The notes below the pieces were generated by a model. It saw only the letters and a program-made list of their open reading frames with translations, did not search any database and was not told where the DNA came from. Source: Diospyros lotus (Eukaryota > Streptophyta > Magnoliopsida > Ericales > Ebenaceae). From it: a stretch of 64,000 bases of DNA. Shown here one piece after another: positions 22,181 to 32,393 of this stretch. The translations under genes were made by a program, and so were the position numbers. The stretch covers positions 20,752,339-20,816,338 of the forward strand of contig NC_068341.1 of NCBI RefSeq assembly GCF_014633365.1. Direction: 5' to 3'. Numbering within the stretch: the stretch's first letter is position 1; the number at the start of each line of letters is the position of its first letter.

Positions 22181-23381
22181 TGTTAGGTTTGAAATGCTAT
22201 GGCACACACCAAGAGGGGGGTGAATTGAGTAATTTAAAAACTTAATTGAACTTGAAAAACTTTTTGATTCAAATTAAGGTTTTAGTGATTTAAAACGTAA
22301 AGCATATAAAATAACAAATGCAAATCTTAAAGAATATGTAAAGTAAGAAAGATAAAAGACACGAAGAATTTATAGCTATTTGGCTTAAACCAAGCCTAAT
22401 CCACTACCTTATCTCCCACTAAGGATTTTGCAAACAATCCACTTACACCTTCTACTTAAACCCAAGTGGGCCCTCTAGCTACACAAGCTAGGAAATACAA
22501 GAATTGAATAATGATGAGATGATATAAGAGATAACTCTCTTAGTTACAAGATCTCTCGAAAAACAAACAAGGCTTGAATGAATTTATAGAAGTTAAAACC
22601 AAAGCCTTGAAGAGAGAAAAATGAAGCACAATTAGTATAAATACAAATGTGTATAAGATGTGAGCTCAAATTATTTCATTTTCATTCATTTATCTCTTCT
22701 TGATCTCCTTGATTTGTATTTATAGGTTTCCCTATAGCCTTGCCGAAAACTAACCGTTTATGACCGTTGGGATTTGAAAAAACTAGCCGTTGTGCTTTCT
22801 GTGAAAAGAGTTAGTTGACAGATAAAAATGGTTAGTCGATAGAATCAGGAAAAATAACAAGCTTGGTTGACAGACAAAATAGGTTGGTTAACCAAGTCAT
22901 AAAAACAACAGGACACTTAGTCGACCAAGACAAAAATAGGTATGGCACTTAGTCGACCAAGACTATCCCTCTGTCGACAGACTTAAAGAGTTAGTCGACC
23001 AAGTCTTAACATATACACTGTTAGTCGACCAATCTTATAGCTTAATCGACCAAGTCAGAAACAAGCATGCTATTGGTCAACAGAGCCTATAGCTTAGTCG
23101 ACCAAGTCAATATATCTATTCTATTAGTCGACAAAGAGAATGCATTTAGTCGACAGATGCTACAAAAATGCTTTTAACTTCATTTTCTAATATTTTAAGA
23201 TTTAATGCAAAATTTTTCCAATCTCCTAAATCATAAACAAAGCATTTATAGTGGAAAATACTTTGATCACATACATTTGAGATTTGCTTAGGCATCATTT
23301 AAATTGGAGCATTAAGATAATAAACATCATCAAAATAAAATGGTTTTTCTTCATCAAAACTATATCAAAGACTAAACATCA
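22181..23381 (-). mobile_element. Solo LTR, SIRE-related copia
   Basis: The + strand runs from TGTTAGG to ACATCA, 1201 bp, with TSD GTACA (22176-22180) / ATACA (23382-23386), one mismatch. The left part shares GGCACACACCAAGAGG and GGTGAATTG with the LTRs of the SIRE-like element at 26397-35902. By that comparison its sense is minus. On the minus strand a GTCGAC array (22814-23158) precedes a CTATAAATAC TATA box (22716-22725). Confidence 0.9.
22716..23158 (-). promoter_or_regulatory. GTCGAC array upstream of LTR TATA box
   Basis: I count eight exact GTCGAC and several one-base variants (GTTGAC, GTCAAC, ATCGAC) between 22814 and 23158, mostly as TTAGTCGACCAAG or GTCGACAGA. On the minus strand the array lies about 90 bp upstream of CTATAAATAC (22716-22725). 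The same arrangement occurs in three other LTRs here. Confidence 0.65.
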
Positions 23382-23386
23382 ATACA

Positions 23387-24102
23387 GTCCTCTATTCCTT
23401 CCTTATCTTCTTCGTCTATTGTACCTTCTTTTTCTTTTGACCCTTCTTTGTTGTTAACTTCTTCTCAACAACCTATATCTAATCCTTTACCTAAATCTAC
23501 TTCTAATTTTGTTCCTTATATTCATCCTATGATTACACGATCTAAATCCAAACATCCTTTGTCCTCTTCTCCTCATACTTTAGTGAGCACTCTAAAGCCT
23601 ACTTCAGTTCATGATGCTCTATTGGATCCTCAATGGGTTAAAGCTGTACAAGAAGAATTTTTTGCCTTACAGAATAATTATACATGGGATCTTGTTCCCT
23701 TTTCTTCTTATATGAATCTTATTGGTTGTAAATAGGTGTTCCATATTAAATATAATTTTGACGGGTCAGTTCTCAAGTACAAAGCTTGATTAGTAGCTAA
23801 GGGATTTCTTCAAAGTCCTAGTATTGATTATGTTGAAACTTTCAACCCAATTGTTAAGGCACCTACTTTTCGAGTTCTATTTTCTTTGGTTATCACGTTT
23901 GGTTGAGATATTTAACAAGTTGATGTGAATAATGTATTCCTTAATGGTGATTTAACTGAAACAGTGTTCATGTCTCAAACTAAAGGCTCTATTAGTCCTC
24001 ACTTTCCCTTCTCATGTTTGTCGATTGAAGAAATCTTTGTACTGTCTTATGCAAGCTCCTCGGGCATGGTATACAAAACTTAGAACTGCATTACAAGGTT
24101 GG
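23387..24102 (+). pseudogene. Copia reverse transcriptase, N-terminal half (Ale-like)
   Basis: Motifs: VHDALLDPQWVKAVQEEF, WDLVP, KYNFDGSVLKYKA, LVAKGF, DYVETFNPIVKAPTFRVLF, QVDVNNVFLNGDL and PRAWYTKLRTAL. At least four stops are in frame. The YVDD catalytic half and RNase H are absent because the sequence is broken at 24102 by a gypsy LTR. Confidence 0.8.
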
Positions 24103-25200
24103 TGCAGCGACCCTACTCCCGGAATCCCCATGACCTGGAAGTCCAAGAGAAGATGCAATAAAAGAATGGATACTGGATAAAACTCAATTAAGAACATTCA
24201 CTCCATTTCATAAAATAATAGAGACTACAACCATTTTTCCATTCAAAACAAAATTAACATCATTCTTTCTCAAAAAATATACATCAAGACCTAATGACAA
24301 AAATGCAGCCATTAGCATGGCACAAACTAACTAACATCCCAAAATCTTTTGGTTCAGGAAAGCATTGTACACATTTAGCCCAAAAGAATCACGCCCTACT
24401 AGAATCGCCCTCTATCTTAGCCTTGCCTTTACTTGGAATGGTGTAAAACAAGAATGAGCCACAAGGCCTAACAAGCATAATATGAAACGAAAGAGCATAA
24501 GAACAAGGATTGCAACAATAGATATACTCATGAAATACCCAACCATTAGCCACAAGAAATGCACCCATGCCATGCACCATCCTCTTATGCATAATGTATA
24601 AGATTGCAAATCTTTGAAACCACATAAACTCATACATATATACATATCAAGCGATTCTTGAGGCCTTTTAGCTCAACCCAAGGCCTATGCCCATAAATAA
24701 CATATGATCCTTAGGGCCCATTCGCTCAACTCAAGGACTATACCCACATATAACATATGAACCTTGAGGCCCATTAAATCAACCCAAAGCCTTGTCATAC
24801 AAATAACATACACAACATAATATAAGAAAACATGCATATGAAATGCTTTCCAACCATAAGCCTCCACATGGGTCAACAATAGCTCTCTTTCATGCCATGC
24901 ATGCAAATTTATCCCCCAAAAACATTTACCAAAGAAGTGGAATCAAGAGGAAAATACTCAAGAAGCAACTTGGTTTTAACAGGAGTAGAAAGTTGACTCT
25001 TGGCAGAGGGAAGTCAACTTCTTGCAATGGAAAGTTGAGTTCTAGCAATGGGAAGTCAACTTGGCGATGGAAAGTTGACTTCTTCACAGTTTTAGCCGAC
25101 CCAATCGAGAGCTAGATATGCAGAGTCAACCTAGCCTAGAGCTGATTTTTGGATAGTCAACTTCTAGTTATGGAAAGTCAACTCTTGGCCTCAAAAGTTA
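24103..25200 (-). mobile_element. Gypsy-type LTR1, 3' part, minus orientation
   Basis: The + strand starts TGCAGCGACCCTACTCCC, so the minus strand ends GGGTCGCTGCA. The hairpin module is at 24430-24476 (minus), about 330 bp from the LTR end, but its YAG|GT reads AA|GT. At 24980-25190 there is a cluster of AAGTTGACTT/AAGTCAACTT. It is interrupted at 25201 by LTR2. The upstream part was not located. A GTTGG at 24098-24102 could be one copy of the TSD. Confidence 0.6.
24980..25190. repeat. AGTTGACT / AGTCAACT cluster in LTR1
   Basis: About nine copies of GTTGAC or GTCAAC in about 210 bp, in both orientations, commonly as GGAAAGTTGACTT and GGGAAGTCAACTT. TTGACT is a W-box core (WRKY-binding). 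The cluster resembles the GTCGAC arrays elsewhere with the CpG converted. Function is unknown. Confidence 0.65.
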
Positions 25201-25747
25201 TGATGACCCTACCCTTAGAAACCCCGATCGAGGGAACCAAGGGAGAAGTGTCAGAAAGGAATTGTACCTGATGGAGTCATAATAGAAAACACCACATGCA
25301 TCTCATAACCAACAACAAGGTTATACATATATAAAACTGTACGTTAAGTACTGACATATACAATGGGCCATACATCCATAGCATTACAATACAAAGGAAT
25401 ATAAGGCCCTCAAAAGCTAAGCATATACATATAGGCACCATGCCAATTCTCCCCCAAAACTTTTTATCTGAAATAGCTATGTACACGTCTAGACACATGA
25501 CCCCACATTGCTAAGCTCCTTATCTTCTTTAGACTTGCCTCTACTTGGAATGATGCAAGTACGAGTGAGCTACAAATCCCTGCAAGTAATATAAAATAAA
25601 AGGGGCAATAAGAATATCAAGGTCTGAACCACAGATGATAATGAATATCCCCACCCATACACATAGGAAAGAAAGGATTTGAGCCATGAGCACCATGATC
25701 GTGCACAACATGCACCACATTAGCCAGCATCAAGCCATAAATGAACG
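25201..25747 (-). mobile_element. Gypsy-type LTR2, 3' part, minus orientation
   Basis: The + strand starts TGATGACCCTACCC, resembling the LTR1 edge. The hairpin module is at 25542-25586 (minus), about 340 bp from the edge, with AA|GT instead of AG|GT. LTR3 is inserted at 25748 and LTR2 resumes at 49006 after its TSD. There the minus strand shows TAAG|GCAAGT at 49785. The far end is unresolved, probably between about 50240 and 50400. Confidence 0.6.
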
Positions 25748-26396
25748 TGTAAGGGCCCACTCTCGAATATTCTCGCTAGCATAGGATATTCGAAAGGATG
25801 TCATCACATAGTTGATATAGAACAAACCATAAATAAATAGACAATTCATTTCATTCACTAAAAGCGAAAACTAAATTTAAGTTCAACTACACTTCCAATA
25901 TCTAAAGAGTTACGGCTCGATGGACATACAAAAAGATAAGAGACTCTAATGTTAACTAACAAAATAAGAATAATTTCATCTCAAGTCTCACCAAAATGCT
26001 AAACAAGATCTTCAAGTTAGGACGTGTCCCCATACACCACTATCCTTAGGCCTTAGTCCCACTGGACTCGCCCCCAATAATAGTTTTCCCTTTACATGGA
26101 ATGGCAAAGAAGATTAAGTGAGCCACAAGGCTCAGCAAGTTCTAGGACAATAAACAATGATCATATGAACCAAGAATAAGGTGACATCAAAGGGAGTACT
26201 CTAGAACTCGACTGATGTATACAAGTATGATAATTTAAGACTAGATCAATTCCAAGTTAAATGTATCATGCCACCATGTACTATTATGCAAATGTGAATA
26301 TAAATTTAATATCAGTATCAAATCTCATAGGCTCGCAAGCCATAACTCAACACATGCCAAAGTGTATCACATAGACAAAACCTCACAATAAATATG

Positions 26397-27601
26397 TGAT
26401 AGAATTGAACTGATATGGCACACACCAAGAGGAGGGGTGAATTGGTATAAAAAAAATTCTTTTCAAAAGCAAAGATACTTTCATATGGTGAAGAATAAAA
26501 ATGAAATCTTATCAATGAATAAACAAAGTCAATAGAGCAAAGATGCAAACGTAAGAGAGAAAAGATGAAGAGCAGTGAAGACATAGATTTATAGTGGTTC
26601 AGCCTTCCAAGCTTAGTCCACTACCTTAGCTATCCACTAAGGATTTTAAAACCAACTTCACTATCAAACCCCCTACTCAATACGAATAGGTCCTCTAGTC
26701 CTTGACTAGGCAGTGTACAACCTCCCAATTTAATGGGCCCTCTAGCCACTGCTAGGAAAAATACAGAAATTGAAATAGAGATTCTAAAAGTACAACTCTT
26801 AGTTACAAGCTCTCTCTTTAAATGAATGATCGAGGCTTAAATGTAATAGAACAGTAAGATATCAAAGCCTCTTAAATGAAAATACAGAGAGAAAAAGTTA
26901 AAAACTCGATGTAACAGTGAAGGCACGGTAGTTCAAGATATTCAATATTTTCCAGCAGCCTTCAATGCGTCTTCAACCACCTATTTATAGTTGATGGTGG
27001 CAAGTTTGAATTTTGGACCATTGTGGGTGGTTGGGCGAGCATTTAATGCACCAAAAACTAGCTGTTATAAGTTTCTAAGAAACACATAGTCGATAGAGAA
27101 AATAGGTTAGTCGACTATTTCATCAAATAAAGCTAAGCATAGTCGACAGACAGAAAATGATAGTCGACTATTTCTAACACAAAAATCCCATAGTCGACAG
27201 ATACATAGACATAGTCGACAGATGTAAAAATATGAAGAGGATTTTGAATTTTATGAACAAAAATAGTCGACAGATGAAAAGCCATAGTCGACTATCCTTA
27301 TAACATAGTCGACTATATTTAGGCATAGTCAACAGCATTAAACCACATAGTCGACTATCCTTTTGAAAACATTGAAAACTTAACAAATCCTCATTTTGAT
27401 TCTTTTAGAAGCAAGTTGAAATTATTAAAAGTATATTTTGAAATAGACCTCACTCAATCATACTCGATATTTCTTCTATAGGTTTTCGTACCTAGCTTCA
27501 AACTTAGGGATTGATTTTCTCATTCATATAACTCATATAGTAGAGATTGATTTTCATATAGTCATTATCAAAACCATTTTATTACTAAGAGTAAAATATC
27601 A
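26397..27601 (-). repeat. 3' LTR of the SIRE-like element
   Basis: TGATAGAATT to AAATATCA on the + strand, 1205 bp. Minus-strand order: GTCGAC array (27085-27360), TATA CTATAAATAG (26981-26990), leader, LTR end. It lacks an array segment of about 84 bp that the 5' LTR has. Confidence 0.93.
26981..27360 (-). promoter_or_regulatory. GTCGAC array and TATA box, 3' LTR of SIRE-like element
   Basis: Nine exact GTCGAC plus GTCGAT and GTCAAC variants lie in 27085-27360, in two contexts: TAGTCGACAGA and TAGTCGACTAT (the latter nearly fully palindromic). The TATA box CTATAAATAG is at 26981-26990, about 100 bp downstream on the minus strand. Confidence 0.7.
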
Positions 27602-27602
27602 A

Positions 27603-27615
27603 TCTCCCCCTTTTT
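27603..27615 (-). other. Polypurine tract of SIRE-like element
   Basis: Minus-strand AAAAAGGGGGAGA lies next to the 3' LTR start. This is the normal position and composition for plus-strand priming. Further AAAAAGGGGGAG-like runs occur upstream on the same strand near 27670-27740, a repetition also seen in the SIRE group. Confidence 0.8.
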
Positions 27616-27937
27616 GATGATGACAAAACAAATATGAAAATTATGAAAATCAATTCACTCATTTTATCTCCCCCTTTTTGTCAATATTAAAAAAAAATGA
27701 ATACTCCCCCTTTTTGAAACACACTGAGGCTCCCCCTTAAACCAAGCTGCACATAGAGATAATTCAACTAAACCTTTCAGTCATATTGAAACATACATAA
27801 ATAAGAGTAAAATGTCAATACTGAAACATTCATTCATAAAGTGATAGTTTAGTTCAACAGACCATATAACAAAAATAACATGAAAATCTGCCATACATAA
27901 AGTAAAAGTAAAATGGAATGTATGATGAAGGCATCAT

Positions 27938-29119
27938 CTAAACATCTGGAGAGATGGATGAAGGAGAAGACTGAGCTGATGAAGGAGAGGCCACTGATGG
28001 AATAGATGGAGAAGCAGCAGGCGGAGGGAACTGAGAAGATAACATCCGAATGAGGTTCCCCATCTGAGAAGATAGATCTTCTTGCTGTTGATGAAGACTC
28101 TGTAGATCTGACCTGACTTCTTCTCTGAATTCTTGCAAACTGGCTTCAACTCTTGAGATATCTAATTTTAGATCTGCCATACCCTGAACCACTATGTCTT
28201 CATGAGATGAAGATGGTCCTTCTGATCTTCTTTTCTTTCTAGGATTTCCAGGTTTGTCAGCTTTAACCCATTCACCATCCTTATTTGCATAGCCAATTCT
28301 AATGGGTGTCTTGTCATTTATGTGTTGAGAGGGGCTGAGATATACTTTTCTAACACTTTCCATGTTCCCAACCAGACTATCCAGTAAAACACTGACTGGC
28401 ATACCATAGGGAAGTGACCTAGTTTTTGTTGAAAAGGAGTCTATCATCAAGTTGATAATCAGTAAACACAGATTTGGCCTTCTCTTAGACTTAATGCATT
28501 GGAGTAGCCACAAATCAAGTCTCGTAACAACAAAGAAACTACCATTCCTAGGGTAGATCATCTGACAACAAATAAGATGAAGAATCCTAGTGCTCAAGTC
28601 CATACTTGATGTGTCAGAGATTTTAGTTGTAAGAGAGTCATCTCCTATGACTTCTTTACTGGCCTGAACAAAATCTTGAGTCCAAGAGGCATAATCCTCT
28701 CCATCTAAAGGAATTCTAAACTGCTCGTGGATTAACATCAAGGTGATTTCCATATGAGAATCCCCAATGTTGGTCTTAAACTTCTTATCCGACTTTCTCT
28801 TGTGATAGGTATTGTCAACATTGGAATAAAAAGACCTAACTGCTTCTTCATATATGCATCTATGAATTGTTAAAAATTCCCACCAACCAAAGTCCTTAAA
28901 CGTTTGAATATATGGAAAACCAATGATTTCTAGAAATGTTAAATCCAAATAGCGACCTTCAAGGACTTCTTGAGACTCAAAATGTATGGAGTACCTTTCT
29001 TGTTGTCCCTCAGAATTGAAAAGTTGAAGTTGAGGCCTCGGTTGAGATGGAGGACGACTTGAAGAAGCCAGTTCCTTTCCTTTCCCCTTGCCCTTGTCAG
29101 AGTTCTTCGTTTGAGCCAT
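27938..29119 (-). CDS. Extra 3' ORF of SIRE-like element (plant-transposon-protein-type domain)
   Basis: An uninterrupted frame of 393 codons from the ATG at 29119. An upstream in-frame ATG at 29251 would give 437, but the 29119 start has a good plant context (ATGGCT) and begins a Lys/Gly-rich hydrophilic region. The middle holds VRSFYSNV, an acidic/aromatic stretch, STRILHLICCQMIYPRNGSF and LPYGMPVSVLLDSLV. These resemble the retrotransposon-borne domain often labelled putative plant transposon protein. A basic patch (PRKKRRSEG), a predicted coiled coil (DLKLDISRVEASLQEF region) and a Pro/Ser-rich tail follow. No signal peptide or membrane span is evident, so an envelope role is not supported. 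It is intact while gag-pol is broken. The family call is from memory of motifs. Confidence 0.7.
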   Translation of the reverse strand: MAQTKNSDKGKGKGKELASSSRPPSQPRPQLQLFNSEGQQERYSIHFESQEVLEGRYLDLTFLEIIGFPYIQTFKDFGWWEFLTIHRCIYEEAVRSFYSNVDNTYHKRKSDKKFKTNIGDSHMEITLMLIHEQFRIPLDGEDYASWTQDFVQASKEVIGDDSLTTKISDTSSMDLSTRILHLICCQMIYPRNGSFFVVTRLDLWLLQCIKSKRRPNLCLLIINLMIDSFSTKTRSLPYGMPVSVLLDSLVGNMESVRKVYLSPSQHINDKTPIRIGYANKDGEWVKADKPGNPRKKRRSEGPSSSHEDIVVQGMADLKLDISRVEASLQEFREEVRSDLQSLHQQQEDLSSQMGNLIRMLSSQFPPPAASPSIPSVASPSSAQSSPSSISPDV

Positions 29120-29347
29120 AGGAAGTGATGTTCGAAGATGGAACCGAGAGAGCGAGAAGAAGGGATTGAGCCGAGGGATAGCGGATGATTGGAGTGTCGG
29201 CACTTTGAGAGAGCACGGGTTTGGATAAAATCGTAAGCAACCTGAATGCAAGAGGATTGAAAGAGTAGGGTTCGATACTTCAAGGAAAGCAAATCAGCCA
29301 CACAATGACGGTTAGGGTTTATAATGAGGACCGATAGTCACCTGTTC

Positions 29348-29556
29348 TTTAAATAGGCGGGATATGATAGTCGACAGATGATATGGCTTTGTCGACTATT
29401 GTATTAAATTTCTAGGGTATAGTCGACAGATGAGAGAGGTATAGTCGACTATTATTAAAAGAAACAAAGGAATAGTCGACAGATACAATATAGCTATCAA
29501 CTGATTTTTGCTTTACACTTAGCACATAGTCGACTAGGTTGAGCCTTCTGTCGATT
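29348..29556 (-). promoter_or_regulatory. Internal promoter-like block before the extra ORF
   Basis: Six exact GTCGAC motifs and a GTCGAT variant lie between 29370 and 29556. On the minus strand they are followed immediately by TATTTAAAG (29348-29355) and then 230 bp of leader before the ATG at 29119. The contexts TAGTCGACAGATG and TAGTCGACTATT are the same as in the LTR arrays of this element. This suggests the ORF has its own U3-like promoter. Confidence 0.55.
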
Positions 29557-29734
29557 ATATTTAAGAATTAAACTGTTTAATTTGCAGAGATGTGCCCCAA
29601 ACATCACATATAAATTTTGGCCCAAATGCATTCTGTCAATAGATTATATATTTATTTGATAGATTTGAATCTTGGACTTATCAAATATATATATAAACAG
29701 GAATAAGAAAAGAAATCAAATACCACATACTTAC

Positions 29735-31430
29735 TCATGTTATAATTAATCCCAGTTCACTCCTAAAATATTCAAACTTTTCTCTATCAAGAGGTTTTGT
29801 AATGATATCAGCTACTTGATGATTTGTATCTATGAATTCAAGACTTATGTCTCTTTTTTGAACATGGTCTCTGATGAAGTGATGTTTTACTTCTATATGT
29901 TTAGTTCTTGCATGAAACACTGGATTTTTTGTTAAAGCTATAGCATTAATATTGTCACATTTTATTGAGATGTTTTGAAGTCTTATGCCAAAGTCTTCTA
30001 CTTGGTATTTCATCCACAATATTTGAGCACAGCAATTTCCAGCTGCTACATACTCAGCCTCAGTAGATGATAGAGCCACTGTATTTTGCTTTCTACTTGA
30101 CCAATAGACCAAACAATTTCCTAAGAATTGACATGAACCACTTGTACTTTTTCTATCTATTTTACATCTATCATAATCTGCATTAGTGTATGCTATTAGA
30201 TAAAAAATATTTGATTTTTCATAAAATAGTTCTAGATTTGCAGTTCCTTTTAGGTATCTCAAGATTCTTTTAACTGCTTTCAAGTGAGATTCTTTGGGAT
30301 TAGATTGGAACCTAGCACATAAGCACACACTAAACATAATATCAAGTCTACTAGCTGTTAAATAAAGCAAAGAGCCAATCATACTTCTATAAAGCTTGTT
30401 ATCTACAGCCTTCCCTAATTCATCTTTATCTAGGCTTGAGAACTACTCATAGGTGTAGCCATAGGTTTACAATCTTGAACATCAAACCTCTTGAGAAGAT
30501 CTCTTATGTATTTTTGTTGAGAAATATATATACCTTCTTCTTCTTGTTTTATTTGCAATCCTAGAAAGTATTTAAGTTCACCCATCATACTCATCTCAAA
30601 TTCTCCTTGCATAAGATTTGCAAATTGATCACATAGAGATTTATTTGTAGATCCAAAGATGATGTCATCTACATATATTTGAAATAATAAGATGTCCTTA
30701 TCATGGCTTCTTATAAATAAGGTTGTATCTATTTAGCCTTTTTTAAATCCTTTTTCTAAGAGAAACTTACTAAGTCTCTCATACCATGCTCTAGGGGCTT
30801 GTTTTAGACCATATAAAGCTTTAGACAACTTGAACACATGATCTTCATACTTGTGATTTTCAAAACCAGGGGGTTGTTCTACATAGACTTCTTCATTAAT
30901 ATACCCATTTAAGAAAGCACTCTTAACATCCATTTGACATAACTTGAAGTTTTTGTAACAGCCAAATGCTAACAACATTCTTATGGCTTCTAACCTAGCA
31001 ACAGGGGCATAGATTTCATCATAGTCAATACCTTCTTCTTGGCTATAACCTTGAGCCACTAGCCTTGCTTTGTTTCTAGTTACAACTCCACTTTCATCCA
31101 TCTTATTTCTAAATACCCATTTTGTGCCTATAATAGGATAATCTTTTGGTCTTGGCACTAATTTCCAAACTCCATTTCTTTCAAATTGATTTAATTCTTC
31201 TTGCATGGCTATAATCCAATTTTCATTTCTAAAGCTTCTTTGATATTTTTGGGTTCAACTTGAGATAGGAAGGCAGCATATTGGCATTCATTTCTAATGG
31301 AAGATCTAGTTCTAATGCCTTTGGATGGATCTCCTGTGATTTCATTCTTTTTGACATATTTCCTGTCTCTTGGAAATGTTGGTTCTTTTTCTACTTGATG
31401 CTCTTGTTCTCCTTCAAACGGATCATTTTC
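29735..31430 (-). pseudogene. SIRE-like reverse transcriptase and RNase H
   Basis: The RT starts around SSIRNECQYAAF (about 31300). It continues with [47 protein letters not shown] (30733-31206) and the catalytic YVDD (30664-30675). An in-frame stop sits between KKG and the YVDD block near 30733, and a frame change occurs near 30425. RNase H follows at 29735-30382, open for 215 codons, with MIGSLLYL, YTNADYDRCKIDRKSTSG, SSTEAEYVAA, KHIEVKHHFIRDHV and ADIITKPL. It lies downstream of the integrase in standard copia order. Not translatable as one product. Confidence 0.9.
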
Positions 31431-32393
31431 TTAAGTATTAGATTCATTTTGCTCTATTGAAAGTTTTTCAAAATTTTGGGTTACTTCATTTTCACCATCT
31501 TCCTTAAGTTTTGGAGTCTCAATGCTTATGTCATCAACTATTACTTGAATTGTTTCCTCTACTACTAATGTTCTTTTGTTGAATACCCTATAACCTTTAC
31601 TTTGAGATGAATATCCTAAAAATATACCTTCATCACTTTTAGTATCAAATTTACCTAGTGATTCTTTTCCATTCTTGAGAATATAGCAAGTGTTACCAAA
31701 GACATGGAAATGACTTACGTTAGGTTTTCTTCCTTTAAATAATTCATATGGAGTCTTTTTCAATAATGGTCTCATTGAAATTCTATTTAGAATATGGCAG
31801 GCAGTATGCACAGCTTCTGCCCAAAAGTATTTAGGAAGATTTTTATCACAAAGCATTGTTCTAGCCATTTCTTATAAGGATCTATTCTTTCTTTCTACTA
31901 CACCATTTTGTTGGGGAGTCCTAGCACAAGAGAAGTTATGATCTATTCCATTTTCTTCACAAAACAGTTTGAAAGATTCATTCTCAAATTCTCCTCCATG
32001 ATCACTTCTAATTTTTGAAATACAAAAGCCTTTTTCTCTTTGAATTCTTTTACTAAATATTTCAAATGACTTAAAGGTTTCATTTTTGGATGCAAGAAAG
32101 ATAACCCATGTGAATCTAGAATAATCATCTACTATTACCAAAACATATTATTTACCTCCTAAGCTTAGAGTTCTCATTGGACCAAACAAGTCTAAGTGAA
32201 GTAGAGTTAGAGGTCTAGATGTTGACACTTCATTTATTGGTTTGAATGATACACTAATTTGCTTACCTTTCATGCAATTGCCACAAATGTGATCTCTTTC
32301 AAATTTAAGCTTAGGCAATCCAATAACAAGATCATGTTTTACTAACTTGTTTATTAGGTTCATACTAGCATGCCCTAACCTACTATGCCACAA
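31431..32393 (-). pseudogene. SIRE-like GAG-pre-integrase and integrase
   Basis: GAG-pre-integrase (32148-32393): WHSRLGHAS, then CGNCMKGKQ, the HHCC zinc-binding pattern, ending in LHLDLFGPM, whose D is the first catalytic Asp. The core continues with VDDYSRFTWV, RSDHGGEF (second Asp) and TPQQNGVVERKNRSL (Glu). The C-terminal domain includes ILNRISMRPLLKKTPYELF and GIFLGYSSQSKGYRVFN. The DDE residues are preserved, but stops at about 32143 and 31870 break the frame. The second is TAA, one C-to-T change from CAA. Confidence 0.9.

Larger units (their letters stand above)
9855..24102 (+). mobile_element. Decayed Ale-like Ty1/copia element split by four insertions
   Basis: The 5' LTR (9855-10086), primer site (10087-10099), gag (10114-10352, 15217-15502, 19199 onward), protease and GAG-pre-integrase (about 19840-20500), integrase (20510-20617 and 21520-22175) and the first half of RT (23387-24102) follow in the normal copia order GAG-PR-IN-RT. 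The insertions at 10353, 15503, 20626 and 22181 interrupt coding frames. Every coding piece also carries in-frame stops or shifts. The rest of RT, RNase H and the 3' LTR were not found: the sequence breaks off at 24102 where a gypsy LTR starts. It is the oldest layer in this half of the window. Confidence 0.8.

Noticed and set aside
22814..23158. Regularly recurring short motif suggestive of a CRISPR array
   Set aside because: Units are only 6-13 bp with irregular spacing, located in a plant LTR U3. No repeat-spacer structure.
29119..29251. Start of the extra ORF at the upstream ATG 29251
   Set aside because: Possible, but the added 44 residues look like translated leader. The ATG at 29119 has better context and begins the hydrophilic start region.
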